NCBI GenBank assembly: GCA_937891825.1
Contig: CALAHN010000108.1
Coordinates: 1-36,186, forward strand
DNA length: 36,186 bases
From: an uncultured Alphaproteobacteria bacterium
GTDB taxonomy: Bacteria; Pseudomonadota; Alphaproteobacteria; Bin95
Reading direction: 5' to 3'
Part shown: positions 6,545 to 14,609 of the stretch, in pieces
Numbering within the stretch: position 1 is the stretch's first letter
Layout: every line of letters starts with the position of its first letter
Notes under the pieces: model-generated
Told to the model about the DNA's origin: nothing
What the model saw: the letters and a program-made list of their open reading frames with translations, nothing else
The model's database searches: none
Position numbers and translations under genes: made by a program

Positions 6545-7840
6545 TTATCCTTTGCCGTCTTTCCAGCGGTAATAGCCGATCAGCGCGCGGCTGAGCGGCG
6601 CCACGATATCGTGCATCGGGAGCGTCCGGATCGGGGAGGGCGGGGGCGCGACCGCGCTTGCAGGCGCGCCCATGACCCGTTCCGCCAGAGACGCGCCCAT
6701 CGCCGTCGCCATGGCGATGCCGCGGCCGGAATACCCAAGGCCCGCGAAGACGCCGCCCGCCAGTTCGTGCAGGCGCGGCAGGCGTTCCGGCGTCATGGCG
6801 ATCCAGCCTTCCCAGACATGGGCGATGTCGATCTCGCCGATCTGGGGAAAAGCTTCCTCGAGCCTGGCTTTCGTCGTCCGCGCGATCTTCGCCGACGCCC
6901 CGAAGGGCGAAATCGGCGCTGCGGTCGTGATCAGCCGGTTGCCCTGATCCTTGCGGAACGCCCAGAGCGCCTGTCGCGTATCCGAAAGGCCGTGATTCCC
7001 CGGCAGGACGCTGCCGGCGATATTGTCGCTCATCGGCGCGGTCGCGGCATGGAAGGTGCGGAACGGGACGATCGATTGCCGAAGCCGCGGCCAGAGGCTG
7101 CCGGTATAGCCATTGGTCGCGAGCACGACCGTATCGGTGCTGACGGAGCCGCGGGGCGTCTGGACGCGCCATTTGCCCTCGGCCCGGTCAAGCGAGGTCG
7201 CGGGCGACTTGCCGTGGATCGCGGCCCCTGCCGCCAGCGCCGCGCGGGCGAGGCCGCGGCTGTAGCCAAGCGGATGAATATGCCCGCCCTCTTCGTGGAT
7301 CCAGCCGCCATGGCGGTAGTAGGGCGAACCCGTCATCGCTTCGGTCTCGGCGCCGTCGAGCAGTCGGGCCGGTTTGCCGCGCTTCGCCCACTGGGATTGC
7401 TTGGCGCGGACGCCGACCATGCGGCTCGCCCGGTGCGCCGGTTGCAGCCAGCCGTTCTGCGCGGCCTCGCAGCGGATGCCGTGCTTGCGGATCAGATCGA
7501 AGACCAGGGATGCGGAATCGCCGACCCAGGCGTTCATCTGCTCGCCGCGCTCCTCGCCGAACAGCGCCACGATGTCGTCCGGGTTGTGGCGGGAAAATGC
7601 CGGGATGACCTGCCCGTTATTGCGGCCCGAAGCGCCGAAACCCGGCGCTTCGGCTTCGAGCACAATGACGGCGGCGCCTTTTTCCGCCAGATGCAGCGCC
7701 GTCGAAAGCCCGGTGAAGCCGCCGCCGACGATCACGCAATCGGCGCTCGCGTCGCCTACGAGCTGCGGCGTTTCCGGCGGCGGTTCGGCGGTATGGGTCC
7801 AGAGATTGCGGGAAAAATCCGCGGTCGGGGCCTGGCTCAT
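6545..7840 (-). CDS. FAD-dependent amine/amino-acid oxidoreductase (DAO superfamily, PuuB-like)
   Basis: This 431-residue flavoprotein has the dinucleotide motif VIVGGGFTG at 36-44 and the acidic residue LEAEA after the second strand. GASGRNNGQV at 69-78 is characteristic of the gamma-glutamylputrescine oxidase/glycine oxidase branch. Near the C-terminus FAGLGYSGRGIAMATAMG is the second FAD contact. It would oxidise a secondary or primary amine to imine plus hydrogen peroxide. GGAGG stands nine bases before the ATG. It is the first gene of the minus-strand operon and diverges from the response regulator across about 200 bp. With the aldo/keto reductase and SDR it forms a plausible amine-to-aldehyde-to-alcohol or acid series; the substrate is not identified. 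Confidence 0.9.
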   Translation of the reverse strand: MSQAPTADFSRNLWTHTAEPPPETPQLVGDASADCVIVGGGFTGLSTALHLAEKGAAVIVLEAEAPGFGASGRNNGQVIPAFSRHNPDDIVALFGEERGEQMNAWVGDSASLVFDLIRKHGIRCEAAQNGWLQPAHRASRMVGVRAKQSQWAKRGKPARLLDGAETEAMTGSPYYRHGGWIHEEGGHIHPLGYSRGLARAALAAGAAIHGKSPATSLDRAEGKWRVQTPRGSVSTDTVVLATNGYTGSLWPRLRQSIVPFRTFHAATAPMSDNIAGSVLPGNHGLSDTRQALWAFRKDQGNRLITTAAPISPFGASAKIARTTKARLEEAFPQIGEIDIAHVWEGWIAMTPERLPRLHELAGGVFAGLGYSGRGIAMATAMGASLAERVMGAPASAVAPPPSPIRTLPMHDIVAPLSRALIGYYRWKDGKG

Positions 7841-8040
7841 GCGCGGACGCCTCCGCCGCCGACGATTTCCGATCCGGTCACGGGAATATCTATTGAGCCT
7901 TGCGTCATAAGCTGTCCTATCCTCTATCCAGCGCAGCTTGCCGAATTCCGCCGCCGTTGTGGAGTCGGCGGATTGCGCGCTTGACGACGGCCCTTGAGGT
8001 TTCCAAGTTGGGGCAGGAATTTTTGGAGGCGCGCGGTCAG

Positions 8041-8730
8041 ATGGCGGTTGTTCGACGCATTCTCTTGGTGGACGACGAAGCGGACCTGCGCAGCACGCTC
8101 GCGGCGCAACTCAAGCTGCACGATTCCTTCGAGACCGACGAAGCCGGCACGGGCGAAGCTGGCCTGGCGATGGCGAAAACCGGCCGCTATGACGCTATTT
8201 TGCTGGATGTAGGCCTGCCGGACATGGATGGGCGCGAAGTCTGCAAGGCGTTGCGCCGCGCCGGGGTCGCCTGCCCGGTGATCATGCTGACGGCGATGGA
8301 CGGCGACGCGGATACGATCCTCGGCCTCGATTCCGGCGCGAACGACTATATTCCGAAGCCGTTCCGCATGCCGGTGCTGCTGGCCCGGCTGCGCGCGCAT
8401 CTCCGCCAGCATGAGGCGAGCGAGGATGCGGTCTTCACCATCAACCGCTTCGTTTTCCGGCCCGGCGGCAAGCTGCTGGTGGATGAGGCGGCCAAGAAAA
8501 AGGTGCATTTGACCGACAAGGAGACCTCGATCCTCCGCTATCTCTATCGGGCCGGGCGGAAGCCGGTATCCCGGGAAACCTTGCTGAATGAAGTCTGGGG
8601 CTACAATCCTGGCGTCACGACCCATACCCTCGAAACCCACATCTATCGCCTGCGTCAGAAAATCGAAGCCGACCCGTCGAATGCCGAAATCCTGGTGACG
8701 GAACCGGGCGGCTATAAGCTTCAGCCGTGA
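8041..8730 (+). CDS. OmpR/PhoB-family response regulator
   Basis: This two-domain transcription factor has 229 residues. The receiver domain has the acidic pair Asp11-Asp12, phosphoacceptor Asp56 (LLDVGLPDMDG), Thr84 and Lys106 (PKPF), all as expected for an active switch. The C-terminal winged helix contains LTDKETSILRYLYR, RETLLNEVWGYNP and the recognition segment THTLETHIYRLRQKI. The frame is open upstream to 7900, but ATG 8041 has GGAGG eleven bases before it and begins the receiver directly (MAVVRRILLVDDE). No histidine kinase is adjacent, so it is an orphan here. It may control the divergent amine-oxidase operon or the downstream hydrolase and cyclase genes. Confidence 0.93.
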   Translation: MAVVRRILLVDDEADLRSTLAAQLKLHDSFETDEAGTGEAGLAMAKTGRYDAILLDVGLPDMDGREVCKALRRAGVACPVIMLTAMDGDADTILGLDSGANDYIPKPFRMPVLLARLRAHLRQHEASEDAVFTINRFVFRPGGKLLVDEAAKKKVHLTDKETSILRYLYRAGRKPVSRETLLNEVWGYNPGVTTHTLETHIYRLRQKIEADPSNAEILVTEPGGYKLQP

Positions 8731-8842
8731 TGATTTGCACACATTATTGGGAAATTGATTGATTCCAGACTGACGATAGGCGCTAATCGGAGTTTATCGG
8801 AGAGTCGGATCGCGAAGTAGGCGGCCGTCATGGGAGCCGGGC

Positions 8843-9673
8843 TTGGGCGACGTGTTTTCCATAACGTTCTGGGGCGTCAGAGGCAGCATCGCCGCGCCCG
8901 GACCCACGACCCAGCGCTACGGCGGCAATACGCCGTGCGTCGAGATCACCTGCGGCGACCGCACGATCATCATCGACGCTGGCACCGGACTGCGGCCGCT
9001 TGGCGGGAAGCTCGCCGCGGAAGGCCGCAACAAGGAAGTCGACCTGTTCTTCACCCATACGCATATGGACCATTTTGTCGGCCTGCCCTTCTTCGCGCCG
9101 GCCTATGACCCGAGCAATGTGGTGCGCTTCTGGGCCGGGCACCTGAAGCCGGAACGGACGCTGGAATCCGCTTGTCGACATTTGATGTCGGACCCGTTGT
9201 TTCCCGTCCCGCCCGATGTGTTTCAGGCGGATGTTTCCTTCATCGATTTCGACGTCGGCGCGACCTTGTCGCCGGCGCCGGATATCAAGGTCGTCACCGC
9301 GCCCCTGGACCATCCCGGCCGCGCGACGGGCTACCGGGTCGAGTATCAGGGCAAGGCGATCGCCGTCGTTACGGACACGGCGCATGTGCCGGGCAAGCCG
9401 AACGCCAGCGCGCTCAAGCTGATGCGGAACGCCGACATCGTCGTCTATGACGCGATGTTTACCGAGGCGGAGTTCGCGGCACGCCCGGACTGGGGCCACT
9501 CCACATGGAATGAAGGCGTGCGCCTCGCCGAACAGGCCAAGGCCAAGACGCTGGTGATTTTCCATCACGATCCGAGCCGGACCGACGATCAGTTGGACGC
9601 GATCGCCGCGGAGGCGGCCGCCGTCCGCCCAGGGACGATCACCGCCCGTGAGGGCGAGACGCTCGCTCTTTGA
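8843..9673 (+). CDS. Metallo-beta-lactamase-fold metal hydrolase (possible phosphodiesterase)
   Basis: This cytoplasmic protein of 276 residues belongs to the subgroup opening with FWGVRGSIAAPGP and YGGNTPC. Metal ligands are complete: THTHMDH (HxHxDH) near 71-77, LDHPGRATGY near 154, the bridging Asp in VTDTAH near 175, and the final His in IFHHDPSRTD. Related proteins include cyclic-nucleotide phosphodiesterases and RNase Z/lactonase-type hydrolases, so the reaction is not certain. The start is TTG 8843 with GGGAG six bases upstream; a GTG at 8852 is the alternative. It lies 112 bp after the response regulator and in the same direction as a class III cyclase two genes on, which makes a role in removing the cyclic nucleotide attractive but unproven. 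Confidence 0.85.
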   Translation: MGDVFSITFWGVRGSIAAPGPTTQRYGGNTPCVEITCGDRTIIIDAGTGLRPLGGKLAAEGRNKEVDLFFTHTHMDHFVGLPFFAPAYDPSNVVRFWAGHLKPERTLESACRHLMSDPLFPVPPDVFQADVSFIDFDVGATLSPAPDIKVVTAPLDHPGRATGYRVEYQGKAIAVVTDTAHVPGKPNASALKLMRNADIVVYDAMFTEAEFAARPDWGHSTWNEGVRLAEQAKAKTLVIFHHDPSRTDDQLDAIAAEAAAVRPGTITAREGETLAL

Positions 9674-9702
9674 TCGGGGCGGCGCGAGCGCGTCGGCGCT
9701 TG

Positions 9703-10536
9703 ATGAAATTTCAATTGCTGCATGCCTTCGGCCTCGGCCGGCGCGGCTGGTTCATACCATATCGCTACCGGGGCGAGACGCCGCCGGTGGCGGACGCCTA
9801 TCCCGAAGCCGTCTTCGCAGCAGCCGAGCCCGCCATGCGCGCCGCGCTGGCCATGGCGCTTGGCCATGCCGGCGAATGGCCGCGCTTCGCCGAACGGCCC
9901 GAGCCGCCGACGCCGCGCTTCGACCAGGACTGGTTTCCGGGCCTGGATGCGGCATTGCTCTATGGCTTCGTGCGCGACGGCGCCGCGCAGTTGATCGTCG
10001 AGGTCGGCAGCGGCCACTCGACCCGTTTCGCGGCCCAGGCGATCCGGGACGCCGGCCATGCGGCCCGCATCGTCGCGATCGACCCGGCGCCGCGCGCCGC
10101 GATCGAAGCTCTGGCGCCGATCGTCACGCTCCGCCGCCATCCGCTGCAGAGCGTCGGCCTCGCGCCCTTCGCCGCCCTCAAGGCTGGGGACATCCTGTTC
10201 ATCGATTCGAGCCACATCATGATGCCTGGGTCCGACGTCGATATCCTGTTCAATCGGGTGTTGCCCATGCTGCCGCCCGGCGTGCTGGTGCATATTCACG
10301 ATGTCCTGCTGCCCGATCCCTATCCCGAGGACTGGGAATGGCGCGGCTATAACGAACAGAACGCCGTCGCCTGTCTGCTGGGCGGCGGCGGTTATGAAGT
10401 GCTCGCCTCCAGCCGTTATATCGAGACGCGCATGGCCGATCTTGCAGCGCCGCTGCTGCAGTGGCTGCCGCCCTCGCCGCCGGGCGCGCGGGCGACCAGC
10501 TTGTGGCTAAGGAAGCGCCCGGCGCCGCCAATGTGA
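9703..10536 (+). CDS. Class I SAM-dependent methyltransferase family protein
   Basis: This protein of 277 residues carries the Methyltransf_24-type fold. The S-adenosylmethionine glycine motif is LIVEVGSGHSTRF near residue 104, followed by IVAIDPAP (acidic residue at the end of strand 2), then GDILFIDSSHIMMPGSD and GVLVHIHDVLLPD, which resemble the metal-aided O-methyltransferase/rhamnosyl methyltransferase branch. It contains an unusual N-terminal 80 residues with many aromatic and proline residues. The chosen ATG at 9703 lies 29 bases after the hydrolase stop; a TTG at 9670 overlaps that stop and is an alternative. Neither has a clear ribosome site. The target is unknown. Confidence 0.82.
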   Translation: MKFQLLHAFGLGRRGWFIPYRYRGETPPVADAYPEAVFAAAEPAMRAALAMALGHAGEWPRFAERPEPPTPRFDQDWFPGLDAALLYGFVRDGAAQLIVEVGSGHSTRFAAQAIRDAGHAARIVAIDPAPRAAIEALAPIVTLRRHPLQSVGLAPFAALKAGDILFIDSSHIMMPGSDVDILFNRVLPMLPPGVLVHIHDVLLPDPYPEDWEWRGYNEQNAVACLLGGGGYEVLASSRYIETRMADLAAPLLQWLPPSPPGARATSLWLRKRPAPPM

Positions 10537-10539
10537 AGG

Positions 10540-10558
10540 CCAGGCGGCGAGCGCCTGG
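10540..10558. other. Short GC-rich hairpin between methyltransferase and cyclase genes
   Basis: CCAGGCG and CGCCTGG pair across GCGAG just after the methyltransferase stop. There is no following T-run, so it is at best a weak attenuator or processing site. It does not belong to the CAAATTATCC hairpin family. Confidence 0.3.
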
Positions 10559-10595
10559 GGTAAGATCGTCCCAGGCCGAGGAGGGAGTTCGACCC

Positions 10596-12002
10596 GTGAC
10601 CAGAAGCGCCGTTCAAGTCAACGCCCCGGTCAAGGGCCCGGCCGCGAAGGCGCTCGGGGCGCTCGCGCAATTCGCGTTTGGGGCGCCATCCCAAGCCGAG
10701 GCGCTGCCGGCGCGCGTCCGCCGACAAATCGCCGCCGCCCAGGATCAAAGCGAAATCCTGATCGGTTGGCTGCAATTCGGCATCGTGCTCGTGTTCGGCT
10801 CGCTCTATTTCCTGTCGCCGCAGAATGGGCCGGAGGTGGCGGGGCTGCAGCCCGCCGTTCTGGCGATCGGGGCTTACGGCGCCTTCACCCTGGCGCGGCT
10901 CGCCGTCGCCTATCGGGGGCGGCTGCCCGGATGGCTGGTCGCGCTCTCAGCCGTCGCCGATATTGGGCTGCTGCTGGGGCTGATCTGGAGTTTCCATATC
11001 CAGTATGGCCAGCCGCCGTCGTTCTATCTGAAGATCCCGACGCTTTTGTATGTCTTCATCTTCATCGCTCTCAGGGCGCTGCGCTTCGACGCCTTGTATG
11101 TGGCGGTCGCGGGCGTGGTCGCGGCGTTGGGCTGGGGCTGCATGGTTGCCTATGCCGTCGCATCCGATGACGGCCAGATGATGATCACCCGCGACTACGT
11201 CTATTACATGACCAACAATGCCATCCTGATCGGCGCGGAGTTCGACAAGATCGTCTCGATCCTCTTGGTGACGGCCGTCCTGACGGTCGCCATCGCCCGC
11301 GCCCGACGGCTGCTGGAGCGCGCGGTCGCGGATTCCGCCGCCAATGACGACCTGTCGCGCTTCCTGGCGCCCGAGGTCGTCTCCCAGGTCACGCGCGCCG
11401 AGCAGAGCATCGCCGCCGGCGAGGGCGTCACCCGTGAGGCGGCGATCCTGTTTCTGGACATCCGCAACTTCACGCCGATGGCGAACGGGATGGCGCCCCA
11501 GGCGGTCATCGCGCTCCTGACCGAATATCAGGCGCGGTTTACGCCGATCCTGCGGCGGCATGGCGCGGTTATCGACAAGTTCATCGGCGACGGCGTCATG
11601 GCGAGTTTCGGCGCGGCCGAAGCCAGCCCGACCTACGCCCGGGACGCCGTCGCGGCGCTGGAAGCTTGCATGATCGAAAGCGCGCGCTGGGCCGAAGCCC
11701 GCGAAGCGTCGGGGCAGAAGGCGGTCGGGATCGTCGGCGGGTTGGGCGGCGGCCGCGTCGTCTATGGCGCGGTCGGGGCCGGCGACCGCCTGGAGATGAC
11801 GGTTATCGGCGATGCGGTCAATCTCGCGGCGAAACTGGAGAAGCATACGCGCGCCGCGGGCGTCCCGGCGCTTGTGCCAGGCGATCTTTACCGCCTGGCG
11901 ACGGCGCAGGGGTTCAATCCGTCCCTGCCGGTACGGTTATTGCCGCGCCAGGCCATCGACGGCGCCGACCGGGAAATCGACCTGGTCGCGTTGGCGGCCT
12001 AA
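10596..12002 (+). CDS. Membrane-bound class III adenylate/guanylate cyclase
   Basis: This 468-residue protein has about six membrane segments in the first 250 residues, starting with ILIGWLQFGIVLVFGSLYF, followed by a cytoplasmic catalytic domain. Metal-binding Asp288 (FLDIRNFT) and Asp332 (FIGDGVMASFG) are present, as is the purine-contacting Lys328 (VIDKF) that favours ATP. The late motif is GDAVNLAAKLE: Asn409 is kept, but the position usually held by the transition-state arginine is Lys413. The GTG start has GAGGAGGGAG nine bases upstream and is better than the longer open frame from 10461. It closes a same-strand group with response regulator, MBL hydrolase and methyltransferase. Probable product is cAMP; activity with lysine in place of arginine needs proof. 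Confidence 0.88.
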   Translation: MTRSAVQVNAPVKGPAAKALGALAQFAFGAPSQAEALPARVRRQIAAAQDQSEILIGWLQFGIVLVFGSLYFLSPQNGPEVAGLQPAVLAIGAYGAFTLARLAVAYRGRLPGWLVALSAVADIGLLLGLIWSFHIQYGQPPSFYLKIPTLLYVFIFIALRALRFDALYVAVAGVVAALGWGCMVAYAVASDDGQMMITRDYVYYMTNNAILIGAEFDKIVSILLVTAVLTVAIARARRLLERAVADSAANDDLSRFLAPEVVSQVTRAEQSIAAGEGVTREAAILFLDIRNFTPMANGMAPQAVIALLTEYQARFTPILRRHGAVIDKFIGDGVMASFGAAEASPTYARDAVAALEACMIESARWAEAREASGQKAVGIVGGLGGGRVVYGAVGAGDRLEMTVIGDAVNLAAKLEKHTRAAGVPALVPGDLYRLATAQGFNPSLPVRLLPRQAIDGADREIDLVALAA

Positions 12003-12057
12003 GCCGGATTGTGGCAGCATGGGCTGGAGCAATTCCAGTTGAGGAGCATTCCCCGAA

Positions 12058-13014
12058 ATGGCGACCACCCATACCCTGAACGCCAGCGCCCAGACCTGCC
12101 ATTGGGGTTGCTTCGCGGCCGATATTCCGCCGGTTCTGGAGATTCAGTCAGGCGACACGGTCGTCATCCAGGCGATCTCGGGCGGGCCGCAGGTGCTTCC
12201 GCCAGACGGTTTTTCGGTGCCGCCAGCCTATGCCGACGTCCATGCCCATGTGACCCCGCCGTTCGGCGGCGGCCATATCCTGACCGGGCCGATCCGGGTT
12301 GCGGGGGCGCAGCCGGGCGACGCGCTTGAGGTCACGGTCAAGCGGATCGATCTCGGCACGGATTGGGGCTGGAACTACATCAAGCCGCTGGCCGGCGCGC
12401 TCTATGAGGATTTCCACGAATACCGCCTGATCCACATCGCGCTCGATGCGGCGCGCATGACGGGCCGTCTCCCCTGGGGCGTCGACCTGCCGCTCAGCCC
12501 GTTCTTCGGCGTGATGGGCACATCGCCGCCGCCGGCCTGGGGCATGCTCCGGTCGACCGAGCCGCGCGCCTTCGGCGGCAACCTGGACTGCAAGGAATTG
12601 GGCGTCGGCGCCCGCATCTTTTTCCCGGTCTTTGTCGAGGGCGCGAATTTCTCCGCCGGCGACGGTCATGCGCTACAGGGCGACGGCGAGGTCAATGTCA
12701 CGGCGATCGAAGCGGCGCTGACCGGCACATTCGAATTCAAGCTCCATAAGGGCATGGCGCTCGACCTGCCCTTTGCGGAGACCGCAACCCATTACATCAC
12801 CCTCGGCCTCGATCCCGATCTGGATCAGGCGACGAAGCAGGCGCTCCGCCAGATGATCAAGCTTGGCGCCAGCCGGACGAACCTTTCGGCCGAGGACGTC
12901 TATGCGTTGCTCAGCATCTGCGGCGACCTCCGCATTTCCCAGGTCGTGAACGGCGTCAAGGGCGCCCATGTGATGCTGGCCAAAGCCCATCTGCACGGGG
13001 ATGGCGGCGTATGA
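12058..13014 (+). CDS. Acetamidase/formamidase family protein
   Basis: This 318-residue cytoplasmic amidase of the FmdA/AmdA family would release ammonia from formamide, acetamide or a related short amide. Family marks are WGCFAADIPPVLEIQSGDTV at the N-terminus, GHILTGPIRVAGAQPGDALE near 80, GVDLPLSPFFGVMG near 140, the metal-site FGGNLDCKELGVGARIFFPV near 177, and FSAGDGHALQGDGEVNVTAIE near 203. GAGGAG lies about 13 bases before the ATG. The stop overlaps the next start (ATGA at 13011), so the DehI-like gene is translationally coupled. A 55-bp gap separates it from the cyclase gene. The coupling suggests the downstream partner acts on the same nitrogenous or halogenated substrate. Confidence 0.92.
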   Translation: MATTHTLNASAQTCHWGCFAADIPPVLEIQSGDTVVIQAISGGPQVLPPDGFSVPPAYADVHAHVTPPFGGGHILTGPIRVAGAQPGDALEVTVKRIDLGTDWGWNYIKPLAGALYEDFHEYRLIHIALDAARMTGRLPWGVDLPLSPFFGVMGTSPPPAWGMLRSTEPRAFGGNLDCKELGVGARIFFPVFVEGANFSAGDGHALQGDGEVNVTAIEAALTGTFEFKLHKGMALDLPFAETATHYITLGLDPDLDQATKQALRQMIKLGASRTNLSAEDVYALLSICGDLRISQVVNGVKGAHVMLAKAHLHGDGGV

Positions 13015-13853
13015 GCCAGACCTACCTGCCCGAACTCCGCGAGGCCGATGCGACCGGCGCCGTCGCCGACATCTACGCCGAAATCCGGGCCTGTTCCGGC
13101 GTGCCCTACGTTTCGACCCTGCAACGCTTCCTGGCGACGCTGCCGGGCGTGCTGGAGTTCGGCTGGTCGGTGGTCCGCCCGGTGATGCTGTCGGGCGCGG
13201 CGCCGGAAGCCGCGTGGCAGGCCGCGGCGGCAGCCGATCCGCCGCCCTTGCCGCCGCTGACGCCGCCGGTCCTCCGGCTGCTGGGCGTCGGGGCGGACGA
13301 TCTTCAGGCGATCCGCACAATCGCGGCCAATTTCGCGCGCGTCTCGCCGGTCAACGTCGTGACGGGCGCGCTGCTGGAGCCGCTGACCGAAGGGGCGGCG
13401 CCGCCTTCCGGGCCGGGCTTCGGCGCGGCTGCGTGGACGCCGCCCGCCATGCTGGCCGACATGCCGCCGCTTCCGGCGATGGACGGCCTCAGCGACGATC
13501 TGCGCGCGGCGCTCCAGACCCTGATGGTCCCGATCGGCGGCCAGCCGTTCCTGCCGGCGCTCTATCGGCAGTTTGCGGCATGGCCGGCCTTCGCGGCCTA
13601 TCTCGCCGCCATCATTCCGCCGCGCCGCCAGGATGCGAGCGTCATCGCGGCCGAAAAGCGCGCGATCGACGGCATCGTCGCGGCGGGCCAGGCGCTCTAT
13701 GGCCAGCTTCCGCCGCCGCCCGCGTCGGTTCAGCCGCCCGATCCGGCGACGGCGGCCTTGATCAAGGAAGCGATCGGGCGATATCGGAATACCAGCGCCG
13801 ATATGATCTGCACCGGCCAGGCATTGCTGAAAGCGCTGCCGGAAACGCTTTAA
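13011..13853 (+). CDS. DehI-like (2-haloacid dehalogenase-type) protein
   Basis: This protein of 280 residues resembles the DehI fold, an all-helical pseudo-dimer made of two related halves. The first half has LREADATGAVADIYAEIR and VPYVSTLQRFLATLPGVLEF, the second GGQPFLPALYRQFAAWPAFA; the two halves are visibly alike, which fits that architecture. Known DehI enzymes remove halide from both D- and L-2-haloacids using an aspartate-activated water, but many homologues in genomes are uncharacterised and some families sharing this shape are AhpD-like. I could not place the catalytic Asp and Asn with confidence. It overlaps the amidase stop by four bases. The alternative call is a hypothetical conserved protein. 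Confidence 0.6.
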   Translation: MSQTYLPELREADATGAVADIYAEIRACSGVPYVSTLQRFLATLPGVLEFGWSVVRPVMLSGAAPEAAWQAAAAADPPPLPPLTPPVLRLLGVGADDLQAIRTIAANFARVSPVNVVTGALLEPLTEGAAPPSGPGFGAAAWTPPAMLADMPPLPAMDGLSDDLRAALQTLMVPIGGQPFLPALYRQFAAWPAFAAYLAAIIPPRRQDASVIAAEKRAIDGIVAAGQALYGQLPPPPASVQPPDPATAALIKEAIGRYRNTSADMICTGQALLKALPETL

Positions 13854-13879
13854 TCGTCCCCCAACAGGAGAGTGTCCGC

Positions 13880-14548
13880 ATGACGGCCTTCGCCGCAATT
13901 ACGTCTCGTCGTTCGATCCGAGGCTTCACCGATCAACCGGTTCCGCTGGACCTGGTGAACCGCATTCTGGAAGCCGCGGCGCGCGCGCCGTCGGGCACCA
14001 ACATGCAGCCCTGGAAGGCGACGGTCGTCACCGGGGCCGCCCTGAAGCGCACGTCGGACGCCGTGCTCCGCGCGCGCCACGCGGGCGAGGAGCATGCGAG
14101 CGAGTACAAATACTATCCGGACAAGTTTCCCGAGCCCTATATCACTCGCCGCCGGAAGGTCGGTTGGGACCTCTACACCCTGGTTGGCATCCAGAAGGGC
14201 GATACGGCGAAGATGGCAGTTCAGCACGACAAGAACTTCACGTTCTTCAATGCGCCGGTCGGCATCTTCTTCACGATCGACAAGCGCCTGGAGATCGGCA
14301 GCTGGCTCGATTATGGGATGTTCATCCAGAACGTCATGACCGCCGCCCGGGAAGCCGGTCTGTCGAGCTGCCCCCAGGTCGCCTGGGCGCAATACCACAA
14401 GGTGCTGCGCGCGGAGCTCGGCATTCCGGAAGGCGACACCATCGTTTGCGGCCTGGCGCTAGGCTATGAGGACGAAAGCGAAATCGCCAACACCCTCCGC
14501 ACAGAGCGCGCGCCGCTCGAAGATTGGGTGACGGTCGTCCAGGACTGA
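13880..14548 (+). CDS. Nitroreductase family protein
   Basis: This 222-residue FMN flavoprotein of the NADH oxidase/nitroreductase fold opens with the phosphate-binding SRRSIRGFTDQPVP and AAARAPSGTNMQPWK, and carries WLDYGMFIQNVMTAAREAGL and the FMN-binding CGLALGYEDE near the C-terminus. It would reduce nitro groups, quinones or enones using NAD(P)H, or act as a dehalogenase-like partner. The open frame runs upstream to 13001 through the DehI-like gene, but that part is out of register with any family. ATG 13880 follows AGGAG by nine bases and begins exactly at the conserved fold. It lies 26 bases after the DehI-like gene, in the same operon. Confidence 0.92.
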   Translation: MTAFAAITSRRSIRGFTDQPVPLDLVNRILEAAARAPSGTNMQPWKATVVTGAALKRTSDAVLRARHAGEEHASEYKYYPDKFPEPYITRRRKVGWDLYTLVGIQKGDTAKMAVQHDKNFTFFNAPVGIFFTIDKRLEIGSWLDYGMFIQNVMTAAREAGLSSCPQVAWAQYHKVLRAELGIPEGDTIVCGLALGYEDESEIANTLRTERAPLEDWVTVVQD

Positions 14549-14556
14549 ACCGGCCG

Positions 14557-14600
14557 AGATCATCCGCGCTTGGGCAGAAGCGCCCAAGCGCGGATGATCT
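14557..14600. repeat. Long perfect hairpin between convergent genes, copy C of the hairpin family
   Basis: Nineteen base pairs form between 14557-14575 and 14582-14600, with loop AGAAGC. The inner 30 bases (14564-14593) have arms CCGCGCTT and AAGCGCGG and the same length and layout as cores A, B and E. It lacks the AATTA spacer, and the flank is GATCA directly. It lies between the stops of the nitroreductase and the amidohydrolase and could end transcription from both sides, but no T-run is present on either side. Confidence 0.65.
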
Positions 14601-14609
14601 GCCGCCTAT

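Noticed and set aside
7900-8040. N-terminal extension of the response regulator
   Set aside because: The receiver domain starts at ATG 8041 with GGAGG before it. The extension has no family similarity that I can see.
13001-13879. Extension of the nitroreductase frame upstream through the DehI-like gene
   Set aside because: ATG 13880 has a ribosome site and begins exactly at the conserved fold. The upstream part is Arg/Gly-rich and overlaps a better gene.
14557-14600. Long hairpin considered as an intrinsic terminator
   Set aside because: No T-run follows on either strand. The shared layout with the other hairpins makes a repeat family the better call, though a terminating effect is not excluded.
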